27,266 nt of DNA from an uncultured Porphyromonas sp. (GCF_915070105.1 NZ_CAJZFJ010000027.1:1-27266), one strand, 5' to 3'; positions 1 to 8,139 are shown, counted from the first letter of the stretch. Notes: generated by a model from the sequence alone, not told the origin. Program-made: numbers and translations.

Positions 1-55
1 GAGGTATGTACTAGTCGTTACCTAGTACAAAGATCGAAAGAATTATCCAAATAGC

Positions 56-65
56 CCTCCCACAG
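56..65. repeat. Left target-site duplication of MITE copy A
   Basis: CCTCCCACAG lies directly outside the left end of the element at 66 and is repeated exactly at 412-421 outside the right end. Confidence 0.8.
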
Positions 66-411
66 CAGGGCTGACGCACGAAATCACCATAGTGCGAGGT
101 CGTCAAGGAGCATACGCCGAAGATAGAAGTATCCGTGTCCTAGTCTAGATATGCCAAGCGAACACCTCCTACCTAGGAGGGATGAGTGTACACGTGTGTA
201 CACAACAGTATACCCACGTGTACACAAGTGTATACACGCGTGTATACAAGTGCGCTCTAAGTATCTCCTCTGTAGGGCTCGCTTGTTTCTCTGTCCCTTG
301 GGGATAATACGTAGGATCTCTAGGGATGGGCTAAGGCTTTCTGGGATATGAAGCGATACCCCCGAAGAACCAAAGGCAGGAGTGTGCAAGCGAGAGCATG
401 CGTCAGCCCTA
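66..411 (+). mobile_element. MITE-like non-autonomous element, copy A
   Basis: This 346-bp element has terminal inverted repeats: CAGGGCTGACGCA at the left and TGCGTCAGCCCTA at the right, matching at 12 of 13 positions when inverted. A 10-bp direct duplication (56-65 and 412-421) flanks it, which marks transposition. A second copy in the opposite orientation lies at 13018-13384. The interior carries a perfect hairpin (CCTCCTA at 165-171, TAGGAGG at 174-180), a ladder of palindromes at 186-248, and a 43-bp block at 296-338 identical in both copies. No transposase is encoded, so movement would need an enzyme from elsewhere. A 66-codon frame at 151-351 is partly conserved in copy B but changes amino acids freely and I do not call it a gene. 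The element lies beyond the terminator of the GH20 gene, so the insertion probably disrupts nothing. The transposase family is not identified; a 10-bp duplication alone does not decide it. Confidence 0.82.
186..248. repeat. Helically phased palindrome ladder in MITE copy A
   Basis: Six palindromes with core GTGTACAC or GTATAC are centred at about 189.5, 199.5, 210.5, 221.5, 232.5 and 244.5, so their spacing is 10, 11, 11, 11 and 12 bp, close to one turn of B-DNA. The last two fuse into a perfect 20-bp palindrome at 229-248 (TGTATACACGCGTGTATACA). The first, third and fourth units are also arranged around the central GTATAC. Copy B keeps the cores and spacing. A cooperative array for a dimeric DNA-binding protein or a cruciform-forming site are possible roles; neither is shown. 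Confidence 0.8.
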
Positions 412-421
412 CCTCCCACAG
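412..421. repeat. Right target-site duplication of MITE copy A
   Basis: CCTCCCACAG repeats the 10 bases at 56-65 exactly, directly outside the right end of the element. Confidence 0.8.
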
Positions 422-482
422 CTAGATCTTAGTCTATCCTATCCCCTTCTCTTCACCTTTTTCGCTACAGGATAGGGTACAG

Positions 483-545
483 CAAGCCCCCCTCACCTCC
501 AGCCTTAGGACACTGAGTGCCAGGCTAGCAGATGAGGGGGGCTTG
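483..545 (-). terminator. Large hairpin after the GH20 gene
   Basis: A perfect 13-bp stem pairs 483-495 with 533-545 (CAAGCCCCCCTCA and its complement). Its loop contains a second small stem, AGCCT (501-505) with AGGCT (522-526). It begins 30 bases past the stop codon of the leftward hexosaminidase gene, the expected place for a transcription terminator. There is no clear T tract after it, so efficiency is uncertain. The rest of 421-574 holds only a short inverted repeat (438-444 with 470-476). Confidence 0.6.
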
Positions 546-574
546 TCGAAATAGACGGGTGTCGATGCCCCGTG

Positions 575-2662
575 CTACTTATGTAGCTTGTAGTTGTGTA
601 CCCTTAGGTCGGTGATATTGCTTCGGAAGGTACCCACCTCGTCAAGAGGGAAGACCAACGTACGCATGTAGAACATACGCCCCTTGGTGGGTGAGCGGTA
701 GACAATGGGCTCGAAGCGATCGGGAGACTCGTACTGCTTGTCTAGGCGGAGGGCATCAGCATCAGGGGTCTCGGCATAGAGAAGCATTCGGCTGAGGTGC
801 TCCCGACGCTTGCCATCGACGTAGAGGGTGAGGCTGTTATTGTCGCCCTCAATGGAGATCGTGACCTTGCCCTCCTTGGGAAGGGTGTAGTCGAAGGTGT
901 CGAGGTAGCCATCACGAGCGAAGCCTAGTCGTCCGTGACGAGGGTCAGCGAGGTAGAAGGTGGCATTGCGTGAGCGAAGGAGTACCGTCCCCTTAGCTTC
1001 CTCACGTGCGTCGATGGTGAAGGTGACGCTGTAGTCATAGCCGATCTCGGGGACAGCCTCACCGAGGTGTCCACTGCCCGAGGGTAGGCTGGAGCGGTGC
1101 AGTACCTCTCGCTGGCCACCTTGCCATTGGGCGAGCTCGTTCACACCTGGGGCTTCGCTAAGCACCAGACGGCGCTGCTCCATCTCCTCGTAGGGGATGC
1201 TCGTGCCAGAGCCCGTCCACATCTTGAGTGCCATGTAGTGTAGGGCGGGCATGATGCGATGGTGAATATCCTTGACAGAGATCCCGTTGCCGTAGTGGTC
1301 GTTCCATACGGAGAACATCCCACCGAGCAGTGCTGGGTCGCCCTCGGGCAGAGTGACAGCGGAGCTCACGACAGCTGGCGTCCACTTGGAGTGTAGGTAG
1401 CGGGTGTCGAGGTAGTCCTGATAGTAGCCCGCAGCGGGTACGATGTAGGTGTAGGAGTCGGGGGTGCTGATGAGCTTAGCCCCTGCCTCCTTGGTGGCGA
1501 TGGGGTCTACGAAGTCTCGTGACCAAGTGAGCACGACGGCCTGGTCGAGCTTGACAGGGGTCTTGCCATAGGCATGGCGGAGTGCTCCCCATAGGTAGGC
1601 CTGCTTGCCGAAGCTCTCTACGTAGCGGATATAGCGGTCGGTGAAGTAGCGGAACTTCTCACGAAGCTCTTCTGTGGCATTGCTGTACTCGTCCGTACCG
1701 ATATTGATATGCTTGCTGCGGAAGACGGGGTTCTTCCCTCCTAGGTACTCCTTGAGTAGGGCATCGATGAAGGTGTAGGTCTCTTCCTTGAAGATATCGA
1801 GGTGATCGGCACCGTGCTCCTTGCTTGCCAGCTCAGGGCGATAGTGGGTGAAGGCAAGTGTATGGGCTGGGATGTCGATCTCGGGGATGATGTCCACGAA
1901 GATACGCTCGGCCTGCTTCTGTAGGTCGATGAACTCAGCCTTGGAGTACGAAGCACCCTTAGGGGCAAGGCCAGGGAAGGTGGTGCTCTCTAGGCGGAAG
2001 GCAGCGGAGGTCTTCGCCCAGTCGTTGCCGAAGTAGACCTTGAAGCCATTGTCATTCAGGTGGAGCTGTAGGGTGTTCATCTTGTAGTAGGAGAGTACTC
2101 GGATGAGTCGCTGTAGGTAGTCCATGGGGATGTACTTACGACCTACGTCCAGCATGAGTCCACGTACGGCATACTGAGGCTTGTCGATGATCGTCCCACA
2201 GGGGATCATCTGATCTTCATCCTGCTCGGAGAGCTGGAGGAGGGTACGTGTACCCCAGTAGAGGCCTTGGGCATGAGTGGCTTCTAGGATAGCTTCCTCG
2301 CCGACCATTAGGCGATAGCCCTCCTTGCCCAGGTTGTGCTTATCCTCCGAGGGCTTGACGAGGCGTAGGAGGAGGTCACCTTTGTTGCGAGGCCCCTTGT
2401 CGATCTGGATCTTGCGCCCAAACATCTCTGCGTAGTCCTTCGCCAGCTCTTCGGCTACGGCCTTCACCTCACGGCTGGAGGAGCCGAGGACGATACGGGT
2501 AGGGCGATAGGCACCCCGCCCTCCTGTCCAGGAGGTGAGCTCTGGGACGACAAAGGGCTTCGGGTTGATGGGAACGTCGCTATTGTCCTGTGCTCTTAGC
2601 CCCAGAGAGGGGAGGAGCAGGGTGAGCAGGAGCAGGGTAATGCGTAGCCAAGCTTGCTTCAT
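575..2662 (-). CDS. Secreted family 20 glycoside hydrolase (beta-N-acetylhexosaminidase-like)
   Basis: This 695-residue protein probably removes terminal N-acetylhexosamine from host glycans or peptidoglycan fragments outside the cytoplasm. Residues 1-24 form a signal peptide ending LGLRAQ. Residues about 35-150 fit the small GH20b domain. The TIM barrel starts near YAVRGLMLDVGRKYIP (about 164) and includes LQLHLNDN (198-205), PEIDIPAHTLAF (260-271) and the catalytic Asp-Glu pair at 324-325 in NIGTDEYSN. In this family the Glu is the acid/base and the Asp orients the substrate acetamido group. The motif departs from the common HxGGDE form, so substrate choice may differ from classical hexosaminidases; lacto-N-biosidase-like activity is possible. 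The last 170 or so residues are beta-rich and resemble a LamG/concanavalin-like carbohydrate-binding module. It stands about 200 bases downstream of rpoN and probably has its own promoter, which I could not locate. The family call is firm; the exact substrate is not. Confidence 0.88.
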   Translation of the reverse strand: MKQAWLRITLLLLTLLLPSLGLRAQDNSDVPINPKPFVVPELTSWTGGRGAYRPTRIVLGSSSREVKAVAEELAKDYAEMFGRKIQIDKGPRNKGDLLLRLVKPSEDKHNLGKEGYRLMVGEEAILEATHAQGLYWGTRTLLQLSEQDEDQMIPCGTIIDKPQYAVRGLMLDVGRKYIPMDYLQRLIRVLSYYKMNTLQLHLNDNGFKVYFGNDWAKTSAAFRLESTTFPGLAPKGASYSKAEFIDLQKQAERIFVDIIPEIDIPAHTLAFTHYRPELASKEHGADHLDIFKEETYTFIDALLKEYLGGKNPVFRSKHINIGTDEYSNATEELREKFRYFTDRYIRYVESFGKQAYLWGALRHAYGKTPVKLDQAVVLTWSRDFVDPIATKEAGAKLISTPDSYTYIVPAAGYYQDYLDTRYLHSKWTPAVVSSAVTLPEGDPALLGGMFSVWNDHYGNGISVKDIHHRIMPALHYMALKMWTGSGTSIPYEEMEQRRLVLSEAPGVNELAQWQGGQREVLHRSSLPSGSGHLGEAVPEIGYDYSVTFTIDAREEAKGTVLLRSRNATFYLADPRHGRLGFARDGYLDTFDYTLPKEGKVTISIEGDNNSLTLYVDGKRREHLSRMLLYAETPDADALRLDKQYESPDRFEPIVYRSPTKGRMFYMRTLVFPLDEVGTFRSNITDLRVHNYKLHK

Positions 2663-2862
2663 AATGATAGGGAGTGGATTAAGTATAGGGGTGATTAGGG
2701 AGCGTCCCGCTCTGTGCCCACCTCTGATGAGGAGGGTGGGAGAGGGGCGCTTCGTGATGTGAGTGCGACTAATGTGTATCGGTCATGTGTGAGGGGCATG
2801 TGGGCGTGTGTTCGGGGCATACGAGGGGAAGATAAGATGCTGGGAAGGCTGTACTCGCTCGC

Positions 2863-4335
2863 CTAACCCTTCGTCTGGCTGGGGAGTGCTCTGCGCAGGC
2901 GAGCCACAGGTAGGTGGAGCTGCTCCCGATACTTGGCTACCGTACGGCGGGCGATCGGGTAGCCCCGCTCACTGAGGAGCTCGGTCAGCCGCTCATCGGA
3001 GTAGGGAGCACGCTTGTCCTCGCCCTCTATGAGTTCGGTGAGTACCTTCTTGATCTCTCGGGTGGAGATGCTCTCCCCCTCGTCGTTGAGCATCCCTTCG
3101 CCGAAGAAGTACTTGAGCATATAGACCCCGAAGTCTGTCTGTACGGACTTGCTGTTGCTCACACGGGAGATGGTGCTGATGTCGAGCCCCGTCGCCTCGG
3201 CTATATCCCGGAGGATCATCGGGCGCAGATCCGAGACCTCCCCCGAGAGGAAGAAGGCTCGCTGGTGGGCGACGATAGCAGCTATGGTCGTGCGGAGGGT
3301 ATGCTGGCGTTGCTGGAGGGCATCGATGAACCACCGTGCCTGCTCGACCTTGTGCTTGAGGAAGGTCATAGCCTCACGGCTCTGACGGCTCTCCTTAGCC
3401 CGAGCCTTGTTCTCCTCCAGCATCCTTAGGTAGGTAGGGCTAAGGCGCAGGGCGGGTATCTCACGCTCCTCGGTCAGGAAGATGAGGAGCTCACCCCCAC
3501 GCTCGGTGACGATGAAGTCAGGGGTGAAGTGTGCTAGACGTCCCTCTGCTCCGTCGCTGAGCCCATTGCCGGGCTTGGGGTTGAGGTGGCTGATGTAGTC
3601 GTAGAGCTCGGCGAGCTGGGTCTCGTCAATGGATAGGGCGGAGCGGAGCTTGTCGAAGCGCTTGTTCACGAAGTCCTCGTAGTGCTGCCCTATGACGAGC
3701 TCTGCCCGCTGGCGTAGCTCTCCAGCTGGGAGTCGCTTGATCTGCAGCAGGAGTGCCTCCTGTAGGTCTCGTGCTCCGACACCTGCTGGGTCAAGGGTCT
3801 TGATCAGCTCAATCAAGTGGGTGAGCTCTGTGGCGGTGACGTCAAGACCCGCCTTGAAGAGCAAGTCATCCTGTAGCTCCTCCACCGTGCGGGTGAGGTA
3901 GCCATCCTCGCTGATATTGCCTATGATGTAGCGGGCTACCTCACGAGTCCGATCGGTCAGAGGGGTAGCGAGCTCGAGCTGGCTCAGTAGGAGTTCGTCG
4001 AGCGAAGGCGCACCGGCTGCGAAGGGGATCTCCTCACGGAAGGACTGACGCTCCTGTAGCTCTCGGAGCTTGTAGTCGGGGATGTCGTCCTCACTGGCAT
4101 ACTCCCCCAGCTCCCAGTCTTGGTCGCTCGAGCCGTCCTCGTGCTCCTCGGGGGAATCTTCGCTGGTGGAGGCCTCGTCGTAGTTCTCCTCTAGGGCGGG
4201 GTTCTCCTCTAGTTCGTGCTCTATACGAGCCTCTAGCTCCAGCCCCGTGAGCTCCAGCATCTTGATAGCTTGGATCTGTGCGGGGGTGAGGGAGAGGCTC
4301 TGCTCGGTCTTCTGCTGCTGTGTGAGCTTGCTCAT
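2863..4335 (-). CDS. rpoN: RNA polymerase sigma-54 factor
   Basis: This 490-residue protein is the alternative sigma factor that directs RNA polymerase to -24/-12 promoters and needs an AAA+ activator to open them. The N-terminal Gln- and Leu-rich region I (LTQQQKTEQSLSLTPAQIQA, about 4-23) is followed by an acidic linker at about 45-85. The core-binding domain and a helix-turn-helix region (DIAEATGLDISTISRVSNSK) come next. The RpoN box ARRTVAKYRE lies at 462-471, reads the -24 element and is fully intact. Length and domain order match the family. It is the last gene of the ansA, MBL, adenosyltransferase, rpoN run, 39 bases after its neighbour. No enhancer-binding activator lies in the window, so its regulon cannot be read here. 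Confidence 0.97.
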   Translation of the reverse strand: MSKLTQQQKTEQSLSLTPAQIQAIKMLELTGLELEARIEHELEENPALEENYDEASTSEDSPEEHEDGSSDQDWELGEYASEDDIPDYKLRELQERQSFREEIPFAAGAPSLDELLLSQLELATPLTDRTREVARYIIGNISEDGYLTRTVEELQDDLLFKAGLDVTATELTHLIELIKTLDPAGVGARDLQEALLLQIKRLPAGELRQRAELVIGQHYEDFVNKRFDKLRSALSIDETQLAELYDYISHLNPKPGNGLSDGAEGRLAHFTPDFIVTERGGELLIFLTEEREIPALRLSPTYLRMLEENKARAKESRQSREAMTFLKHKVEQARWFIDALQQRQHTLRTTIAAIVAHQRAFFLSGEVSDLRPMILRDIAEATGLDISTISRVSNSKSVQTDFGVYMLKYFFGEGMLNDEGESISTREIKKVLTELIEGEDKRAPYSDERLTELLSERGYPIARRTVAKYREQLHLPVARLRRALPSQTKG

Positions 4336-4374
4336 CTAGTCGTCTATCTCGGGGCGTCTGTCTCGGGGATGGGG

Positions 4375-4950
4375 CTAGTCGTCGTTGTGGTCGTATGTCC
4401 AGACGACCTCCTGTCCGTGTATGCGTAGGACTTCCTTGCGGGCTAGAGCGAAGAAGTAGTCGCTGAGGCGGTTCATGAAGCGTAGGACATTGGGCTCTAG
4501 TGGAGTCTCGCTGTGCAGTCGGTAGATCAGTCGCTCGGCTCTACGGCAGACGGTACGACAGACGTGTGCGGCAGCTGTGATCGCACCGCCCGAGGGGAGG
4601 ATGAAGGCCTTCAGTGGTGGCACCATCCCATCTAGGCGGTCTATCTCCCGCTCTATCTTGGCCACGGCACGCTCTGTGACGGCAGTGACACTATGGAGCT
4701 CGTCTTGAGTCGTATCGGTGGCGAGGTAGCCACCTACGGAGAAGAGCTTGTGCTGGAGCCAGTAGAGGAACTGCTCATCGGGCTCCTCCAGCTGATGAGC
4801 TAGCAGGACACCGACGAAAGAGTTGAGTTCATCCACCGTGCCGTAGCACTCCAGGCGGATGTCGTACTTGGGGACACGCTGTCCCCCGACCAGAGAGGTG
4901 CGACCCTTGTCGCCTCCCTTGGTGTAGAGTTTGGACTTCTCTGTATCCAT
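4375..4950 (-). CDS. PduO-type cob(I)yrinic acid a,c-diamide adenosyltransferase
   Basis: This 191-residue cytoplasmic enzyme transfers the adenosyl group of ATP to cob(I)alamin to make adenosylcobalamin, the cofactor of enzymes such as methylmalonyl-CoA mutase. The ATP-binding N terminus LYTKGGDKGRTSLVGGQRV (about 8-26), the VDELNSFVG helix (39-47), the RTVCRRAER motif and the NRLSDYFFALAR motif near the C terminus are all present. They match the PduO/MMAB trimeric family rather than CobA or EutT. It lies 36 bases after the MBL gene and 39 bases before rpoN on the same strand, which suggests co-transcription. The start METEK... form was checked as MDTEKSKLYTKGG, the usual distance before the YTKGGD motif. 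Confidence 0.93.
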   Translation of the reverse strand: MDTEKSKLYTKGGDKGRTSLVGGQRVPKYDIRLECYGTVDELNSFVGVLLAHQLEEPDEQFLYWLQHKLFSVGGYLATDTTQDELHSVTAVTERAVAKIEREIDRLDGMVPPLKAFILPSGGAITAAAHVCRTVCRRAERLIYRLHSETPLEPNVLRFMNRLSDYFFALARKEVLRIHGQEVVWTYDHNDD

Positions 4951-4986
4951 AGTGATCGTTGCTGTTGGTAGGTGAGTGGGGTGCTC

Positions 4987-5796
4987 CTAGGGCTCTAGGA
5001 GGTACATGGGGGAGGCTGTGGTACGTCTGAGGGCGGTCAGGCTGAGGTCCTTCCCCACACGGATACCCTCGGCGAAGAGGCGCGCCTCGATGCTCTTCCA
5101 GCACAGGTCGGGGTGGTTATTGTCCTTGCTGAGGTGGCAGAGCCATACGTTCTTCATCCCCGGGTGGTAGGTACGGGCGAGGAGCTCGGCAGCCTCGTCG
5201 TTGGAGAGGTGGCCGAGGGGGCTAGAGACCCGCTCCTTCAGGAAGTCGGGGTAGCTCCCGGTGCGGAGCATCTCTCGGTCGTAGTTCGCCTCCAGCACGA
5301 CGTGGGTGGCACGGCTGATATACTCCTCGATGTGCTCGGTCGTGTGCCCGACATCTGTCGCTAGGGTGAAGGCGAAGTCCCCCTTGGTGATATGATACCC
5401 GACATTCTCCGCACTATCATGCGGTACGGGGAAGGCCTCGATGGTGAAGCCCGCTACCTCAAAGGGGGTGAACGTCTCGATGTCCCTACGTGATGCACCT
5501 ATCGGATCTAGGACGAAGCGACTGGAGCTGATACTGCGATGGACAGGAGCCGTGGCATAGACGGGGAGGTGGTAGACCCCACCGATGACACCGATCGTAC
5601 GTATATGATCGGCGTGGTCATGGGTCACGATCGTGCCCTGGATGTGTCCACTGTCGAGGGTGATGCCCTCGGCCTTGAGCGTCTTGGTGATGGTGCGGAT
5701 GGGGATACCTGCGTCTATCAGTAGTCCCCCTTCCTCGTCGCCTAGGTAGTAGCAGTTCCCACTGCTCCCACTGGCCAAGCTCATAAATCTTATCAC
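4987..5796 (-). CDS. Metallo-beta-lactamase-fold hydrolase, YycJ/WalJ-like
   Basis: This 269-residue cytoplasmic protein has the N terminus MSLASGSSGNCYYL and the metal-binding motif HDHADH at 59-64, followed by further likely ligands in PVPHDSAENVGYH and LATDVGHTTEH. This layout belongs to the YycJ/WalJ branch of the MBL superfamily. Members bind two metal ions and some act as 5'-3' DNA exonucleases; the in vivo substrate here is unknown. It lies 27 bases after ansA. Met5 is an alternative start, since homologues often begin directly at MSLASGSSGN. Confidence 0.85.
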   Translation of the reverse strand: MIRFMSLASGSSGNCYYLGDEEGGLLIDAGIPIRTITKTLKAEGITLDSGHIQGTIVTHDHADHIRTIGVIGGVYHLPVYATAPVHRSISSSRFVLDPIGASRRDIETFTPFEVAGFTIEAFPVPHDSAENVGYHITKGDFAFTLATDVGHTTEHIEEYISRATHVVLEANYDREMLRTGSYPDFLKERVSSPLGHLSNDEAAELLARTYHPGMKNVWLCHLSKDNNHPDLCWKSIEARLFAEGIRVGKDLSLTALRRTTASPMYLLEP

Positions 5797-5823
5797 TGCC
5801 TTCTCTCTCCTTATATCCGTTTA

Positions 5824-6906
5824 CTAATGTCTGTATATCAGGGGCTCTCTACCCCCTCCCTCGTCGCTCGGCTCTAGGGTTAGCTCCCCACGTAGAGAGA
5901 GTCCCATTTGCCGCTTGACCTCCTCGGTGCTGTAGCCCCGACCTAGGAGGTACATCAGCTTGGTTAGTGCTGACTCGGTGGTGCAGTCCCGACCGCTGAT
6001 GAGTCCGATCTCCTGCAGTAGGAGTCCTGTCTCGTAGCGTTGCATCTCCACGTAGCCCGTGACGCACTGAGTGACATTGACGATTACGATGTCTCGGGCG
6101 ACAGCCTCACGAAGAGCCTCTAGGAACCATGGGGTCATCGGGGCATTCCCACTGCCGAAGGTCTCCAGTACGACGCCCTTGAGCGTCGGGATGCCGAGTA
6201 TGGCCTCTACGACCTCGCGGGTGATACCGGGGAAGAGCTTCAGTATGGCTACATGTGGGTCGAAGGTTTTGTTCACTGCCAGAGGGATCCCTTCGCTTCG
6301 GGAGATCGATCTCTCGTGGTAGCGGATGTCGATACCAGCGTAGGCGAGGTGGGGATAGTTGAACGACTCGAAGGCGCTGAACTGGTCGGCGCTGATCTTG
6401 CTCGTCCGATTGCCTCGCATCAGGTAGTTCTCGAAGAAGAGGGAGACCTCCGGTACCCGAGGGCGTCCCCGATCATCCCGTGCTGCAGCGATCTCGATCG
6501 CCGTGATTAGGTTCTCCTTGCCGTCCGTGCGTAGCTTCCCCACAGGGAGCTGAGAGCCGGTGAAGACAATGGGCTTGTCTAGCCCCTCGAAGACGAAGCT
6601 TAGCGCCGAGGCGGTATAGGCCATCGTATCGGTGCCGTGTAGGATCACGAAGCCATCATAGAGCTGATAGTTCTCCTCGATGATCGAGGCCAGCCGCACC
6701 CAGTCCTCGGGGGTGATGGCAGAGGAGTCTAGGGGAGGGTTAAACTCTACGATGGAGATGTCGCACCCCAGGCGACGTAGCTCGGGGACGTTATCCTTGA
6801 GGTAGTTGAAGTCAAAGGGCTCAAGCACCCCCGTAGAGGGGTTCTCTACCATACCGATGGTACCGCCTGTGTAGACCAGGAGGATAGATACACGATTCTC
6901 AGCCAT
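5824..6906 (-). CDS. ansA: Type I L-asparaginase
   Basis: This 360-residue enzyme hydrolyses L-asparagine to aspartate and ammonia. It has no signal peptide, which fits the cytoplasmic type I form. The first active-site loop VYTGGTIGM carries Thr13 and the second, LHGTDTMAYTAS, carries Thr92-Asp93; both are the signature threonines of the family. GVVLETFGSGNAP in the second half is the C-terminal domain hallmark. It is the promoter-proximal gene of the leftward cluster ansA, MBL, adenosyltransferase, rpoN. A -7 element lies 84 bases upstream at 6990-6997. Confidence 0.94.
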   Translation of the reverse strand: MAENRVSILLVYTGGTIGMVENPSTGVLEPFDFNYLKDNVPELRRLGCDISIVEFNPPLDSSAITPEDWVRLASIIEENYQLYDGFVILHGTDTMAYTASALSFVFEGLDKPIVFTGSQLPVGKLRTDGKENLITAIEIAAARDDRGRPRVPEVSLFFENYLMRGNRTSKISADQFSAFESFNYPHLAYAGIDIRYHERSISRSEGIPLAVNKTFDPHVAILKLFPGITREVVEAILGIPTLKGVVLETFGSGNAPMTPWFLEALREAVARDIVIVNVTQCVTGYVEMQRYETGLLLQEIGLISGRDCTTESALTKLMYLLGRGYSTEEVKRQMGLSLRGELTLEPSDEGGGREPLIYRH

Positions 6907-6989
6907 ACCTGTAGTGTCGTTAGCGCGTTTGGGGAGCGTGTGTGATCCGCCACGACAGATACCACGCCCTAATGTAGTCGTTACTCTAG

Positions 6990-6997
6990 CAAAGATA
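6990..6997 (-). promoter_or_regulatory. Putative Bacteroidota -7 element for ansA cluster
   Basis: The minus strand reads TATCTTTG, a match to TAnnTTTG. It is 84 bases before the ansA start. No clear TTTG -33 element was seen at the usual distance. Confidence 0.5.
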
Positions 6998-7105
6998 ACA
7001 ATAATAGGGGGGAATTAGGTGAGGACAAGGCAAGGGGCAACAGCCGAATAGCTAGGAGGCGGATACGATAGTCCGAAGTGTGGGCTTCTGAGCACATTAT
7101 GGGGG

Positions 7106-7127
7106 GCTCGGGAGGCTCTTCCCGAGC
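7106..7127. repeat. Hairpin GCTCGGGA/TCCCGAGC
   Basis: An 8-bp perfect stem (7106-7113 with 7120-7127) encloses a 6-base loop. It lies in the spacer upstream of ansA and is the last of a series of hairpins in the leftward direction. It may add to termination. Confidence 0.45.
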
Positions 7128-7169
7128 GTGCTTATTTGCACTTAGTGAGAGCGCTCAGACGCTCCTATA

Positions 7170-7212
7170 AAGAACGCCTCCGTCACCTATGTAAGGTGAC
7201 GGAGGCGTTCTT
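7170..7212 (-). terminator. 19-bp perfect hairpin after the solute-binding gene
   Basis: Bases 7170-7188 pair perfectly with 7194-7212 around a 5-base loop (ATGTA). The hairpin lies about 125 bases past the stop of the leftward gene at 7337-8125, so it is probably a terminator or transcript-end stabiliser, perhaps acting in both directions. It abuts a repeat-family hairpin at 7213-7238. Confidence 0.55.
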
Positions 7213-7250
7213 ACCGAGAGCGCAGGGACGCTCTCGGTAAGAGCGTTTTT
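7213..7250. repeat. Dispersed repeat unit (CGCTCTCGGTA family), locus 1
   Basis: ACCGAGAGCG (7213-7222) pairs with CGCTCTCGGT (7229-7238) and continues as AAGAGCGTTTTTCC. The same core and tail occur in the 23-bp tandem repeats at 23518-23631, and both loci have an inverted unit facing a direct unit. It is a repeat shared by two intergenic regions. Confidence 0.65.
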
Positions 7251-7336
7251 CCCCTTTAGCCATGGGGGCTACAGAGGGGTCTCCTTGTGCTCGGGAGGGG
7301 GTGGATGTGGGGGGCTTTGTTCCTTCCCTTGGGGGA

Positions 7337-8125
7337 CTACCTCGCCATCCAAACGGATAGGCTATCACGTAGGGCGAGTGAGGTGTGCCTCAGGAGCCAT
7401 GCCGTACGGAAGGAGTAGCTCAGTGGAATGCTGCAGTCCAGCTCGGGGAAGGCCTTGCCGAAGAGCTTCGCCTCATCGTGCGTGCATACGGTATAGGCGA
7501 TCTTGCCCGAGGCGACCCGCATAGCTAGCTGCTCGGCTTGGTAGAGAGTATCGACATCTAGGTGTATGCTGTCGCCGATCTCCTCACTCAGGTGCTCGAT
7601 GAAGAGGTGGAAGGGAGAGCCCTTCGGTAGGGTGATCATCCGCCCTGCTAGCTCGATCTGCCTCTTCACGAGGGTCGTGCTGTCCGCCCTACGCTGTACG
7701 AGGAAGAGTGGCCCCGAGGTCTGCTGTCCGAAGAGCAGGAAGCGGGTCGTATCCACATCCGCTGTACTAGCCATCGGGCGCACGACGAGGTCTGCCCCCC
7801 CGTCACTCAGGAGCTGTAGGGCACGCTCCCAGCTATTCTCTAGGATGACCTCTACCCGTAGGCCACTACGCTCCTGGAGCTTCTTGGCTAGGGTGTAGAC
7901 GGCGCCCGTGAGCTCGCCGCCCTCGGCATGCACACCGCCCTCGGTATAGGCAGTCAGTAGGCGGAGTGTCCCCTCGCGCCGTATCTCGGGGTAGTCACGT
8001 CCTGCGGTAGGGGGCCGTGAGACCTCGCCCCCGCTATGGGTGCGCAGGTAGAGCATCACGGCGATGACGAGGAGGAGTAGGACGAGGTAGAGGGGAGTAC
8101 GTCCCTTGAGGAGCTTGGTCTGCAT
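7337..8125 (-). CDS. Membrane-anchored solute-binding protein (SBP_bac_3-like)
   Basis: This 262-residue protein has an uncleaved-looking N-terminal membrane helix (about 12-27, PLYLVLLLLVIAVMLYL) followed by a periplasmic domain that resembles bacterial extracellular solute-binding family 3: GTLRLLTAY, GAVYTLAKKLQERSGLRVEVI, ALQLLSDGGADLVVRP and ITLPKGSPFH. The same fold is the N-terminal half of the lytic transglycosylase MltF, but no transglycosylase domain follows, so it may be a ligand sensor or a partner in uptake. It follows the putative porin by 14 bases, which suggests the two are made together. The ligand is unknown. Confidence 0.72.
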   Translation of the reverse strand: MQTKLLKGRTPLYLVLLLLVIAVMLYLRTHSGGEVSRPPTAGRDYPEIRREGTLRLLTAYTEGGVHAEGGELTGAVYTLAKKLQERSGLRVEVILENSWERALQLLSDGGADLVVRPMASTADVDTTRFLLFGQQTSGPLFLVQRRADSTTLVKRQIELAGRMITLPKGSPFHLFIEHLSEEIGDSIHLDVDTLYQAEQLAMRVASGKIAYTVCTHDEAKLFGKAFPELDCSIPLSYSFRTAWLLRHTSLALRDSLSVWMAR

Positions 8126-8139
8126 GGGCTAGGGTGGGG

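Noticed and set aside
8..28. Inverted repeat GTACTAG/CTAGTAC at the window start
   Set aside because: A 7-bp stem alone at the window edge, with no visible neighbouring gene, is too little to call an operator or terminator.
151..351. 66-codon reading frame inside MITE copy A, with an 87-codon counterpart in copy B
   Set aside because: Amino-acid changes are frequent, the frames end at different places and the sequence is mostly palindromic repeat; conservation is better explained by DNA function.
2914..3429. 171-codon plus-strand frame inside rpoN
   Set aside because: It is antisense to a fully conserved sigma-54 coding region and resembles no family; GC-rich DNA creates such frames by chance.
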